DNA from: Microscillaceae bacterium
GTDB taxonomy: Bacteria > Bacteroidota > Bacteroidia > Cytophagales > Microscillaceae
Assembly: GCA_025054775.1 (NCBI GenBank)
Contig: JANWZA010000040.1
Coordinates: forward strand, 38,124 to 102,123
DNA length: 64,000 nt
Direction: 5' to 3'
Under the pieces are notes generated by a model. It was not told the origin of the DNA. It did no database searches and saw only the letters and a program-made list of their open reading frames with translations. Made by a program: the position numbers and the translations under genes. Each line of letters starts with the position of its first letter. Position 1 is the stretch's first letter. Shown here piece by piece: positions 34,200 to 43,584 of the stretch.

Positions 34200-37100
34200 A
34201 TGAGAAAAACTCTAACACTTTGTTTAAGTAGTTTTTTGTTGCTTTGGCTTTTAGGAGCAGATGCCTTATTAGCACAAGTAACAGGAACTGTAACAGATGA
34301 AAAGGGTAATCCACTTGTCGGTGTAAGTATAGTAGTAGAGGGTACATTTATTGGAACTACTACTGACAGTAAGGGTAACTTCTCGCTTAAACCAGATTTT
34401 AGCAAAGGAAGCGTAACCTTAGTATTCTCTTACGTAGGTTATCAAACCCAAAAGCAAACCGTTTCTGATGGTCAAAACTTGACTGTTCAATTAGCAGAGG
34501 CTAACCTCATTGGTGATGAGATAATTGTATCTGCTTCACGCATAGAGGAAAATGTATTACGTACTCCTGTAACAGTAGAGAAAATTGGGATCAAAGAATT
34601 AGAAATTGCTCCTTCAACAGAACTATTTAGCTCCTTTTCACGCTTCAAAGGCATTGATGTAAACCAATCAAGTCTACTATTGAGTAGTGTGAGTACACGT
34701 GGCTTCAACAGTGCCAAGTCTGAACGTATTATTCAATTAGTAGATTATGTTGATATCGTGTCTCCTTCACTTTCTCTCTATGCAGGTAACATGCTCGGAC
34801 CGATTGAACTTGACCTTGAAAGCGTAGATATAATCTATGGGGCTAATTCTGCCTTGTACGGTTCTAATGCTTTTAATGGTGTAATATTACAAAATACTAA
34901 AGACCCATTTACTTACGAAGGACTAGCCGCAAGTTTGAAAGTAGGAACACGCAATCTGTTTGATGCACAGATACGTTATGCCCAAAAATTTATGAACAAT
35001 AAATTAGCGGTAAAATTTAATGCTTCTTATATGATGGCTAATGAGTTTATTGGTGCGAACTATGATGCCATAAACCGCGAAGTAATAAGTAGTCCTCCGC
35101 TTAATGGTGTACGTTTAGCTGGTGCAGATCCGCTCAATAATCCTTTTGGCTCACCCTTAGGCTACAATGCTGTGAATCGTTATGGCGATCTAGGAACCAC
35201 AATTACTGCTCTTGCACCACTTAACGGTGGTACTGCTCCTCGCGTCTATACACCTGGCTTTACTGAAAAAGAACTTATAATGGTAGGCACAAAGGAGGAC
35301 CATTTCAGATTATTAGATAATGACCGCTTTAATGCAGGTTTTTGGCGCATCAATCCCTCCGTACATTACCTTATAAATGAAAAAACTAAAGCTACTTTGG
35401 AGTATAAAACAGCACGAGGTAATGGCATTTATCAAAGTTCCAACCGTTACGCTTGGCGAAATATCGTCAGTGATGTAATTCGTGCTGAAGTTCGTAGTGA
35501 TAAATGGTTTGTCCGAGCTTACACCACACGCGACACTGGAGGCAATACATATGATCTAGGTTTCTTAGGTAATGCTTTGCAACAAACCCCGATTGCAGAA
35601 GGTGAAGTCATACCTGGTTCTAATATGCGTTATCCTTCTTATATCCAAAACTATTTTACACTTTGGGCAAGTGCTTTCACAGTAGCACGTACCACTGGTG
35701 CCCCCGCAGGTGCACCTATTCCTAACGTGTTTAATCCTCACGTATTAGGACCTGACGGCAAACCAGTACAATTTACCCTACCTTTTGCCATTCCTAACCT
35801 TTCAGGTGGAGACCCAAACTCTATCTTACAAGCCCAAGCCCTTGCCTCACAAATAGCCGCCATTGTGCAATTACAACCTGGCTCAGCTGAATTCAATAGA
35901 TTACGTAACTTAATTGCTAATGGCGTAGGAAACTTAAACGTAAATGGTGCCTTAGAGCCACTTCGTACTTTTGGCACACCCGCAACTGCCCCTGCACTTC
36001 CCCTCATCATAAAAGGAGCAGCCTTCACTAATGCCTCACGTCTTATAGATTTGAGTGCTCAATATGATTTCAAAAATATAGCTAATTCAGGAGTAGATTT
36101 CATTATTGGCGGCTCAGGGCGCCTATTTAATCTAACCTCTAATGGAACTTTGTTCTCTGATGGCGATAACTCTCCTCTGCGTGATGGAAATAGTAATGAT
36201 ATTAACCGAAGAGACAATATTCAAAACTGGGAGTTTGGGATTTATGCTCAAGCTCAAAAATCATTCTTTGATAATCGCTTGCGTTTAGCCGCAGCTGCCC
36301 GCAACGATAACTTCAAAAACTTTGGTAGTCGCCTTTCACCTCGTATCTCTGCTGTATTGAGTTTGGGTGAGAATCGCCAGCATAACATTCGTACAAGCTA
36401 TGCTGTTGCCTTCCGTGCACCCACCCAAGTTGATCAATACATTTACCTTGATATTGGACCTATCTTGTTGCGAGGTAATGTAGAAAATGGATATTCAGCT
36501 ATTACAGGAAATGCTACCCCCGCTGATTTAGTTACTTTTGCCAATACAGGAGCATTACCTGCTAATAGTACGGCCTCTTTAACTAAAATCAAAAAACTAG
36601 ATCTTGAACGCATGAGCACTTGGGAAATTGGCTATAAGGGGAATTTATTCAAGGGTTTTTATTTAGATGCAAGCTACTATTATAGTCAATATCAAAATTT
36701 CATTGGTACAAGCCGCTTCTTTGCTCGTGAAGATGGTAGAGAACTAACCAAAGAGGACTTTGATGCCTCTCCGACTAATCCCTTTGCTCCTTTCAAAAAT
36801 CCTAATGATAGAACGAGAGCAAGATTTATGCAAGCATGGGTAAATTCCGATGCCATAGTATTTTCACAAGGTGCGCAATTTGGCTTCGAGTATTTTATTA
36901 CCAAACCATTTAACCTCACTGCAAACTATACATATGCCGTTATTTCTGATGTTCCTGGGTTAATTTTAGGCTTCAATACACCTATGCATAAAGTAAATGT
37001 AGGAGCAAATGGTGAGCCTTTCAAAAATTTTAATTATAGTTTTAATATACGATGGGTAGACAGTTATCTCTATTTTATGCCCTTTGCCGAAGGTAGAATA

Positions 37101-37283
37101 GAGTCTTTCTATACATTAGATGCACAAATAAGCTACCGTGTTCCCTCGCTTAATACAACCTTCCGTATCGGTGGTACTAACATTACTGATCAAAATGCCG
37201 TTCAAGTATATGGCTCTGCCCCTATTGGTAGAATTTTATATGCAGGAGCTACTTTTGATATGAACATTTTTAATAGAAAATAG
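34200..37283 (+). CDS. TonB-dependent outer-membrane receptor with carboxypeptidase-regulatory domain
   Basis: 1027 residues. After the signal peptide (to about residue 25, ending LLAQ) comes a carboxypeptidase-regulatory-like Ig fold (VTGTVTDEKGNPLVGVSIVV onward, to about 100), then a plug domain with EIIVSASRIEENVLRTPVTVEKI and the VDIIYGANSALYGSNAFNGVI motif near 210-230, then a 22-strand-type barrel of about 780 residues. It takes up some ligand using TonB energy. There is no SusD partner next to it, so it is probably not a polysaccharide SusC; a siderophore, vitamin or peptide is possible. Its own promoter and terminator mark it as a single-gene unit. Confidence 0.9.
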   Translation: MRKTLTLCLSSFLLLWLLGADALLAQVTGTVTDEKGNPLVGVSIVVEGTFIGTTTDSKGNFSLKPDFSKGSVTLVFSYVGYQTQKQTVSDGQNLTVQLAEANLIGDEIIVSASRIEENVLRTPVTVEKIGIKELEIAPSTELFSSFSRFKGIDVNQSSLLLSSVSTRGFNSAKSERIIQLVDYVDIVSPSLSLYAGNMLGPIELDLESVDIIYGANSALYGSNAFNGVILQNTKDPFTYEGLAASLKVGTRNLFDAQIRYAQKFMNNKLAVKFNASYMMANEFIGANYDAINREVISSPPLNGVRLAGADPLNNPFGSPLGYNAVNRYGDLGTTITALAPLNGGTAPRVYTPGFTEKELIMVGTKEDHFRLLDNDRFNAGFWRINPSVHYLINEKTKATLEYKTARGNGIYQSSNRYAWRNIVSDVIRAEVRSDKWFVRAYTTRDTGGNTYDLGFLGNALQQTPIAEGEVIPGSNMRYPSYIQNYFTLWASAFTVARTTGAPAGAPIPNVFNPHVLGPDGKPVQFTLPFAIPNLSGGDPNSILQAQALASQIAAIVQLQPGSAEFNRLRNLIANGVGNLNVNGALEPLRTFGTPATAPALPLIIKGAAFTNASRLIDLSAQYDFKNIANSGVDFIIGGSGRLFNLTSNGTLFSDGDNSPLRDGNSNDINRRDNIQNWEFGIYAQAQKSFFDNRLRLAAAARNDNFKNFGSRLSPRISAVLSLGENRQHNIRTSYAVAFRAPTQVDQYIYLDIGPILLRGNVENGYSAITGNATPADLVTFANTGALPANSTASLTKIKKLDLERMSTWEIGYKGNLFKGFYLDASYYYSQYQNFIGTSRFFAREDGRELTKEDFDASPTNPFAPFKNPNDRTRARFMQAWVNSDAIVFSQGAQFGFEYFITKPFNLTANYTYAVISDVPGLILGFNTPMHKVNVGANGEPFKNFNYSFNIRWVDSYLYFMPFAEGRIESFYTLDAQISYRVPSLNTTFRIGGTNITDQNAVQVYGSAPIGRILYAGATFDMNIFNRK

Positions 37284-37332
37284 CAAAAGCAAACATTAAG
37301 TAAGTGGCTTAATTACGAAACATTTAACAAAG

Positions 37333-37359
37333 ACTCCGTAAAAGTAACTTTTACGGAGT
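37333..37359 (+). terminator. Terminator of the TonB receptor gene
   Basis: ACTCCGTAAAAG and CTTTTACGGAGT form a perfect 12-bp stem with a TAA loop, followed by TTTGTTTT. Confidence 0.93.
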
Positions 37360-37460
37360 TTTGTTTTATCTTATATAAAGTCAATCTCTCTTCTCTAAAT
37401 TAGGTTTCATTTTTGCATATATGTATACAAAATGTAGTTCAATTTCTATAACAGCAAAAA

Positions 37461-38036
37461 ATGAAATCTAATTTCTATATCATTTTTTTTCTGTTAAATG
37501 TAATTATTTCGCAAGATAATTCAATCAGGTTACATGCTCAAGAGACAGCACGTATAGATCAGGTATACGAACGTCTACAAGAGAGAATTAAAAAAAAAGA
37601 AATTTTTGTAAGTCATGTAAAATTGAATAGCCATCGTTTATCCCTACACTTCAAATCACAACCTAGTCATACTGAGAGGTACTTTTACACTTTTCAAGGT
37701 AAGCAACTCGTTTTGCTATTTGTTACTACCTATACTGAAGTAGGTATGTTAAATTATTACAGTGAGTATCTTTTTGATGATAAGTCAGGAAAATTACTAC
37801 TTTATCAAGAACGACAGAATGATAAGGATAAGTTCTCGTATAGAAAACTCAAAGTATATTTTACTGATATGAAAGCTATTGCTACTTTTCAAAGTAATGA
37901 GGAGAATGAAGATATGCAGAATAACTTTGACAAAGTAAACGAACCCAAAGTTGAGGAGGTAAGAAAGATTTTGAGTAGTGCTAAATACTATCAAGAAAAA
38001 TTTTATGCCAACATGGACGAGGTTCTAAGAAAATAA
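37461..38036 (+). CDS. Secreted protein of unknown function, paralogue of the gene at 17131
   Basis: 191 residues with a hydrophobic signal sequence (to about residue 25, ending LHAQ). The rest aligns by eye with the product at 17131-17730: an RIDQVYERLQERIKKKEIFV helix, then YYSEYLFDDKSGKLLLYQER and KFSYRKLKVYFTDM strands, and a helical acidic C-terminus. Identity is low but the order of segments is the same. It stands alone between the TonB receptor terminator and a minus-strand membrane-protein gene. No domain name is known to me. Confidence 0.65.
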   Translation: MKSNFYIIFFLLNVIISQDNSIRLHAQETARIDQVYERLQERIKKKEIFVSHVKLNSHRLSLHFKSQPSHTERYFYTFQGKQLVLLFVTTYTEVGMLNYYSEYLFDDKSGKLLLYQERQNDKDKFSYRKLKVYFTDMKAIATFQSNEENEDMQNNFDKVNEPKVEEVRKILSSAKYYQEKFYANMDEVLRK

Positions 38037-38062
38037 CCCTCAAACCTGATTAAAGATTTAAT

Positions 38063-38356
38063 TTATGACAAATCATCGTCATCATCGTGGGAAGGTGTAC
38101 GTCTTTTCTCCTTTTTTAAGCGATACTCGTAAAAAACCCTGTATTTTACGGCATCTCCCAAAAAAGAAAGCCCTGTGTTAAACACAACCAACCCCGCCGT
38201 ACCTAACAACAGCCACGTCCAATTCTCTTCACCTTTGAAACGAATAATTGATGCTTCTGTGGTAAGACATAAACCTAAACCCGTCAATACAACTCCCATG
38301 ACTGCAAAAGTTATCCAACTGCGCCAATACTTTCGACCTTTTAGTGAAGATGACAT
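38063..38356 (-). CDS. Small two-helix membrane protein
   Basis: 97 residues with two transmembrane segments: WITFAVMGVVLTGLGLCLT (about 13-31) and WLLLGTAGLVVFNTGLSFLG (about 48-67). A basic cytoplasmic-looking patch YRLKKEKRR and a DDDDD run close the protein. Such proteins are common and uncharacterised in Bacteroidota. It converges on the secreted protein gene at 37461 with a 26-base gap and may be read with the upstream-lying minus-strand gene at 38444. Confidence 0.7.
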   Translation of the reverse strand: MSSSLKGRKYWRSWITFAVMGVVLTGLGLCLTTEASIIRFKGEENWTWLLLGTAGLVVFNTGLSFLGDAVKYRVFYEYRLKKEKRRTPSHDDDDDLS

Positions 38357-38443
38357 AACAACCAGTAATAATAAAAGTTATGAAAAAAATTTTTACACTC
38401 AATATTTTCTAAACTCTCATTAATGTTTTTTCATATTTTCCAA

Positions 38444-38731
38444 TTATTTCCCCCCACCACTGCGACTACCACTTGAAAAGCTACGACCAGAGGTACTACT
38501 TCTAAAACTTCTACCACTTATACTCCTTCCACTGCTTATTTTACTACGTGATCCTGAATATCCTGCCTCTCCTGCTGTATAGTCGTATTCATTACGGTAT
38601 TGCTGCATAATTACTGGATTCCGAATAGGAACTACCCACCAACCATAATTAGCAGCAGTATAAGTAATACCTATCATCAATACAATTAAGGCAATAAAAA
38701 AAAGACGTATAATAAATTGCTGTCCCTGCAT
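38444..38731 (-). CDS. Small membrane protein with Ser/Gly/Arg-rich tail
   Basis: 95 residues from the ATG at 38731; a TTG-started extension of 20 codons was not chosen. One transmembrane helix (FIIRLFFIALIVLMIGITYT) is followed by a short linker with the NYGWWVVPIRNPVIMQQY segment and a tail of repeated SGRSxSG units ending SGSRSGGGK. The tail looks disordered and basic. It has no recognised family. The gene is divergent from the MBL-fold gene at 38853. Confidence 0.6.
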   Translation of the reverse strand: MQGQQFIIRLFFIALIVLMIGITYTAANYGWWVVPIRNPVIMQQYRNEYDYTAGEAGYSGSRSKISSGRSISGRSFRSSTSGRSFSSGSRSGGGK

Positions 38732-38818
38732 ATACAATTCAATTGAAGCGGTAGGTGTGCGTAAAGTTAAAAAATATTTTTTTTCTACCAAAAATTAGAG
38801 AATTACCTACGAAAAAAC

Positions 38819-38826
38819 TACTTTTG
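38819..38826 (+). promoter_or_regulatory. -7 element of a putative promoter for the MBL-fold gene
   Basis: TACTTTTG, 27 bases before the ATG at 38853; a second box, TAACTTTG at 38843, is closer. No good TTG at -33 for either. Confidence 0.4.
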
Positions 38827-38852
38827 CATATACAATTTGAGCTAACTTTGTC

Positions 38853-39620
38853 ATGAAAGTTGTAGTATTAGGGAGCGGAACCTCGCAAGGGATACCTGTA
38901 ATTGCTTGCAATTGTGCTGTTTGCCGTTCCACGGACTATCGCGACCAACGTCTTAGAGTTTCAGTGTATATAGAAGTTGATAATTTATGCCTGGTAATAG
39001 ATACAGGACCTGACTTTAGGACACAAATGCTTCGTGAATGCATTAAACGAGTAGATGCTGTGCTTTATACTCACGCTCACAAAGACCATACTGCAGGTAT
39101 GGACGATTTGCGAACTTTCAACTTTAGGCAAAATCAAGATATACCTATCTATGCACGCAAAGAAGTTATTGAACAATTGAAACAAGAATTTGCTTACATT
39201 TTTGTAGATAAAGAAAATAAGTATCCTGGTGTATTAAGTGTAGAACCTCATTTAATTGATAATCAGCCCTTTAATATAAAACAAACTACTATTATACCTA
39301 TTCAAGTATTTCACCACAAGCTCCCCGTGTTCGGTTTTAGAATAAAAGATTTTGCTTACATCACCGATGTAAACTACATTCCTGAAACCGAATTTGAAAA
39401 ACTACAAGGATTGAAATACCTTATTTTAGGTGCTCTACAGCATAAATCTCATCTTTCGCATTATACCATTGCCGAAGCTATTGAAGTTGCTCAGCGTATT
39501 AAAGCAGAAAAAACCTTTTTTACACATCTGAGCCATCATGCGGGTTTGCATGCAGAGCTAGAACGTACCTTCCCTCCTAACATTTACTTAGCTTATGACG
39601 GGCTTACACTCAAAGCATAG
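38853..39620 (+). CDS. MBL-fold metal-dependent hydrolase (PhnP-like)
   Basis: 255 residues. The N-terminal VVLGSGTSQGIPVIACNCAV and the metal-binding THAHKDHTAGMDD motif (about residues 72-84) are typical of the PhnP/PqqB branch of metallo-beta-lactamases, which includes cyclic phosphodiesterases. Two CXC/CX2C cysteines after residue 19 (CNCAVC) may bind a structural zinc, as in PhnP. Later ligands fit HHKLPVFGFRI and ITDVNY. It acts alone here with no phosphonate genes near, so the substrate is unknown. The start is the first ATG after promoter-like sites. Confidence 0.85.
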   Translation: MKVVVLGSGTSQGIPVIACNCAVCRSTDYRDQRLRVSVYIEVDNLCLVIDTGPDFRTQMLRECIKRVDAVLYTHAHKDHTAGMDDLRTFNFRQNQDIPIYARKEVIEQLKQEFAYIFVDKENKYPGVLSVEPHLIDNQPFNIKQTTIIPIQVFHHKLPVFGFRIKDFAYITDVNYIPETEFEKLQGLKYLILGALQHKSHLSHYTIAEAIEVAQRIKAEKTFFTHLSHHAGLHAELERTFPPNIYLAYDGLTLKA

Positions 39621-39776
39621 AGTAACTTTTGTTAGCTATTTTTCGTGAATTCAGAGGCATAAAATTAGAGAATATTATAGTTTCATTTTACTATTAATTA
39701 TGAGTATTATAGCAGATGTGAAGTTGGGTCTTTAAGAGAACTCATTAAGGTGAACTAATTACCTTACTAACACCAT

Positions 39777-40973
39777 CTATTTTTTTGATTGATTTTTTAT
39801 TGTTTGATAAAAATCACGTAATTCAACATGTTTTTTAGCCCAAGTATAGTTATTTCTTATGTAGTCTTGTGCCCATATACCAATGTTTTTTCGTACTTGA
39901 GGCTGTTCTACCCAAAGGCACATGGCACGTGCTAATTCTATTGGTCTATCAGGAGGGACTAACTTACCATATTTTTCACTTGTAATGATATCTCTTACAG
40001 TGGGTAAATCGGAAGCAATAACTGGGGTAGCCACTGCCATAGACTCTAAAATTTTAATTGGGCAACAACCTTGTGAAATGTTACGACTGCACGCTTTGAG
40101 CGGTGCTACTGAAAAAAGAGCGTGTTTTATCCAACGTTGTAATACATTTTGAGAGAGTTGATACTTCCAAATAACTTTCTCCGCAACACCTAATTTTTGA
40201 GCAAACTGGTACCACTTTTTAGTAGTCTTAGCACGAGTTGAGGCACAAATTACTAGAAATATATCATTATAGAAATATGAAAGCAAATACCGAAAAGCCT
40301 GCAAAAGAGTATCTATGCCTTGCCAGAGTTGTAAGGTTCCAAAATAAATAATATATCTCTCGGGAGCTTCTAAAGGACGAGGGATTCGCCTGTTGGGTAT
40401 ATCTGCTCCGTTACTTATTACAGTAATTTTACTATCACTTACTCCTATTTTTATCAAATTTTGTTTAATAGTTTCTGAGGGTGTAAGTAAGAAATCTGCA
40501 TTTTGATAGCAGAATTGCTCTAATTGTTGTATTTTTTGCAAAGTATTTTGGCTAATAAGCGGATAATGGTAGGGTAGTTCTATAGAAGCTATACCATTGA
40601 CTTCGTAGATAGTCTGGTATTTTTGCGATCGTTCTTGGGCAAGATTATGAGTAAGAATAGGTAAACCTGACCAAATATCTCTGAAATGACAAATTTGTAA
40701 TTGTGTTTGGGTTTGTAGAAATTGAAATAAACCATTGCTAAAAGCCTTCGCTCTTTGCAAGTAATTAGGTTGTGTACTTGGAAAGCGAATAATTGCATTG
40801 TATTGTTCTTGTTCAAAGGTAGGTTGCATTTTATTACCCAACACATACAAAACCCCTCCTTTCGCCCATTGAAATAAGGTTTGAGCATTATGGGCAATGT
40901 GTACTGAGGCTCCTTTGCCAGAGGGAAAAACATCAAAAGCAGAAAAGAGTGAAGGGAATTGCAAACAAGGCAT
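39777..40973 (-). CDS. GT4-family glycosyltransferase
   Basis: 398 residues from the ATG at 40973. Two Rossmann halves; the C-terminal half holds YIIYFGTLQLWQGIDTLLQA (nucleotide-sugar side) and PIKILESMAVATPVIASDLP, the EX7E-type motif of retaining GT4 enzymes. The first half carries VHIAHNAQTLFQWAKGGVLY. The likely product is a glycan of the envelope or of an exopolysaccharide, but no polysaccharide cluster surrounds it. The start overlaps the stop of the upstream coiled-coil gene (TGATG arrangement at 40971-40975), so the pair is coupled. The acceptor is unknown. Confidence 0.82.
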   Translation of the reverse strand: MPCLQFPSLFSAFDVFPSGKGASVHIAHNAQTLFQWAKGGVLYVLGNKMQPTFEQEQYNAIIRFPSTQPNYLQRAKAFSNGLFQFLQTQTQLQICHFRDIWSGLPILTHNLAQERSQKYQTIYEVNGIASIELPYHYPLISQNTLQKIQQLEQFCYQNADFLLTPSETIKQNLIKIGVSDSKITVISNGADIPNRRIPRPLEAPERYIIYFGTLQLWQGIDTLLQAFRYLLSYFYNDIFLVICASTRAKTTKKWYQFAQKLGVAEKVIWKYQLSQNVLQRWIKHALFSVAPLKACSRNISQGCCPIKILESMAVATPVIASDLPTVRDIITSEKYGKLVPPDRPIELARAMCLWVEQPQVRKNIGIWAQDYIRNNYTWAKKHVELRDFYQTIKNQSKK

Positions 40974-42136
40974 CAAGATTTGGGTTTCTGTTGGTGATTT
41001 TGACGTTCAATTTCTTGTTTTCTAAGAACGCATTTGAGCAAATATTTGCTATTTTGATATTCTCTTTTCATTTTATACCACGATATAGAGTCTTGTTGCA
41101 TAGCTTTCTTTATATTTTCTATGGTTTGTTTATCTTTTTCAATCAATTTTTGGGTAGTTTGTATAGCTTGATAGTCTTTGTATATAGAGTAATTTCCTAG
41201 GGAGAGAGCCTGTTCATAGCGATAGTTTAAGTCATGAAATTCCTTAATGAGATTGCCTTCAGCACCTAAAATAGCTGCAGCCTGTTCAATAGGTTTATCC
41301 TCAAGGTCCAGTTTCATTTCTACCAATCCTTTAAGTTGCGTCATAATAAATTCATCTTTCTTGAGAATTTCTTCTACCTCTTGTGGAGTTCTGCCTTTAA
41401 TTTGTTGGGCAAGTTGCTGATTTTTCGTTCTATATGTGTTTGCTTCTTTTATAGAATTGTAATGCGAATAAATAGATTGTTGAATTTCTTGTAAACGCTT
41501 TTGGTGCATTTTCAATAACCTTTCAGTTTGTAACAAAGTCTGGTAGTTTTTACGTAATTTATGCTCTATATTTTGGGCTGAAAGTTCACTTTTACGAATT
41601 TTCTCATAAAGCACTTGGGTAATACTGTCAGGTTTTTTTACAAACTCTATACGGGTAGTATTGTAAGCATAAATACCTAAAAAAGTAAGCATGAGTAATA
41701 CTAATTGTATGCTTACAAGACGTAGTTGTGAGAAAAAAAGTAAATAGCGTATCAAATTATTACGTTGTATATCCATCTTTACATTTTTGCCTTGAACAAG
41801 ACGCTGCTCCACTTCAGCGAGAAATTTTTCATAAAGCAGGGAGGCTTGTCTTCTGTATAGAAGAAAATATACTAAACTCATTACCCACAAAGCTATGCTA
41901 CCATAAAAGTAAGCTTTAGGGTATTCTACCGTTAGCCAATCAACCCAAACCAAAAGCGAAACTCCTATCGTTATTAAAAAGCAGACAAGGTTCAAAAAAC
42001 TACTTTTTTTGAGATTATACACACAACGGCTAGTCCTACCCCAGAGTGTTCCAGCAGGAAAGTGGTGTTTTCCTTGCCAAAATTCTTTGAGTTTTAGTTG
42101 AAAATACCTTATTTTGTGGCGGCTCACAAGTCGCAT
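40973..42136 (-). CDS. Membrane protein with long coiled coil
   Basis: 387 residues. Three transmembrane segments are visible: SFLNLVCFLITIGVSLLVWV (about 46-65), AYFYGSIALWVMSLVYFLLY (about 75-94) and VSIQLVLLMLTFLGIYAYNT (about 141-160). After residue 170 the protein is a long helical coiled coil (repeated KxLQExQQ-like heptads) to the C-terminus, ending in a basic KQEIERQNHQQKPKS. It looks like a scaffold or length-controlling membrane protein. No family was recognised. Its stop overlaps the start of the glycosyltransferase gene, so the two are translated together; a joint role in envelope glycan export or anchoring is inference from that. Confidence 0.6.
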   Translation of the reverse strand: MRLVSRHKIRYFQLKLKEFWQGKHHFPAGTLWGRTSRCVYNLKKSSFLNLVCFLITIGVSLLVWVDWLTVEYPKAYFYGSIALWVMSLVYFLLYRRQASLLYEKFLAEVEQRLVQGKNVKMDIQRNNLIRYLLFFSQLRLVSIQLVLLMLTFLGIYAYNTTRIEFVKKPDSITQVLYEKIRKSELSAQNIEHKLRKNYQTLLQTERLLKMHQKRLQEIQQSIYSHYNSIKEANTYRTKNQQLAQQIKGRTPQEVEEILKKDEFIMTQLKGLVEMKLDLEDKPIEQAAAILGAEGNLIKEFHDLNYRYEQALSLGNYSIYKDYQAIQTTQKLIEKDKQTIENIKKAMQQDSISWYKMKREYQNSKYLLKCVLRKQEIERQNHQQKPKS

Positions 42137-42207
42137 AAATCTTCACCTTAACAAGTAAAAAAAGCAAAACTTTCAACAATTCCAAGCTGTTCCTCAAAAA
42201 TCTCGCC

Positions 42208-43482
42208 ATGCTATCCTATCTTATTTCACAGGCTACTATTTTTGATAAGCAATCGCCCTATCACTTGCAAAAAATGGACATTTGGATAGAAAACGGAACA
42301 ATTAAAGCTATTGCGAATAGCATACCAAACTTGCCTGCAAATACAAAAATAATTCAAGGTAAAGAGCTAGGAGTTTCCATAGGTTGGATAGATATGCGGG
42401 CAAATTTCAAAGAACCAGGGTTTGAACACCAAGAAACGCTACAAACAGGGAGAAAAGTAGCTATGTACGGAGGTTTTACCGATGTAGTACTTTTACCCAA
42501 CACACAACCCGTGATTCAGACTAAAAATGATTTGGCTTTTATCTTACATACTAATAGAAATAACTTAGTACAACTTCATCCTATTGCCGCACTCACGTTT
42601 AATACTCAAGGCAAAGAAATGACGGAATGGCTTGACCTGCACACCCATGGAGCTATTGCCTTTTCTGACGGTGAGATACCTCTCAACAACTCGGATATTT
42701 TGCTAAAAGCCTTGCAATACCTTCAACAATTTGACGGTTTACTAATCAACCGAGCAGAAGATAAAATGCTTACGCAACACGCTCAAATGCACGAAGGGAT
42801 TGTAAGTACTCGTTTGGGCTTGAAAGGCATGCCTGCTTTTGCAGAAGAGATTATGGTAAGGCAACATCTTGATTTTCTGCGATTTGCAGGAGGTAAACTG
42901 CATTTAAGCCTCATTTCTACTAAAAAAGCCGTCTCACTCATCCGCCAAGCCAAAGCCGAAGGGCTAAAAGTAACCTGTGATGTAGCTATTCATAACCTTA
43001 TTTTTGAAGACAAAACAGTAGAAAATTTTGATACTAACTTCAAAGTAAATCCTCCCTTCCGTACTGCCGAGCATATTGAAGCCCTATGGCAAGGCCTTGC
43101 TGACGGCACAATTGACGCTATCGTCTCTGACCATAACCCTCAAGACACCGAAGCCAAATGTTTAGAATTTGATTTAGCCGCCTTTGGAGTAATCGGCTTA
43201 CAAACCCTATTTCCTGCTTTAATTACTTACAATAAACAAGTAGATATTTCTGTTCTATTAGAAAAAATTACTTACCAACCCCGAAAAATTTTAAATTTAC
43301 CAATTCCTGTGATAAATTTGAACCAAAATGCTTGCATTATCGTATTTGACTTGAATCATCCTTGGAAATTTGACCTACAAAATAACGTTTCTTTATCTCA
43401 AAATTCACCTTTTTTAGGACATTATTTCCTTGCTAAGCCCTTGGCTGTATTCAATAACCAAAAAGTTTTTGAAATAGAATAG
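42208..43482 (+). CDS. Dihydroorotase-like pseudoenzyme
   Basis: 424-residue amidohydrolase-fold protein with dihydroorotase layout: an N-terminal beta-sandwich, the barrel, then closing sandwich strands. The metal and catalytic sites have been lost. The HxH of the canonical LIDxHxHxREPG is IDMRANFKEPG at residues 61-71; the lysine that should be carboxylated is replaced in HGAIAFSDGE; the later HxxHxST reads LHLSLIST. Only the final Asp in SDHNP remains. It may be a regulatory, non-catalytic partner of aspartate transcarbamoylase, as known for other pseudo-dihydroorotases, but pyrB is not adjacent. Related sequences in Bacteroidota are annotated as dihydroorotase. Confidence 0.75.
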   Translation: MLSYLISQATIFDKQSPYHLQKMDIWIENGTIKAIANSIPNLPANTKIIQGKELGVSIGWIDMRANFKEPGFEHQETLQTGRKVAMYGGFTDVVLLPNTQPVIQTKNDLAFILHTNRNNLVQLHPIAALTFNTQGKEMTEWLDLHTHGAIAFSDGEIPLNNSDILLKALQYLQQFDGLLINRAEDKMLTQHAQMHEGIVSTRLGLKGMPAFAEEIMVRQHLDFLRFAGGKLHLSLISTKKAVSLIRQAKAEGLKVTCDVAIHNLIFEDKTVENFDTNFKVNPPFRTAEHIEALWQGLADGTIDAIVSDHNPQDTEAKCLEFDLAAFGVIGLQTLFPALITYNKQVDISVLLEKITYQPRKILNLPIPVINLNQNACIIVFDLNHPWKFDLQNNVSLSQNSPFLGHYFLAKPLAVFNNQKVFEIE

Positions 43483-43584
43483 AACCCTGCTAAAAACATT
43501 AACACAATTAGTACAATACTAGACAAATAGATTAAAAAAAGTCAAATTTTTTTTGCAAAAAACTCCCTAAAGCACACTTAATTT

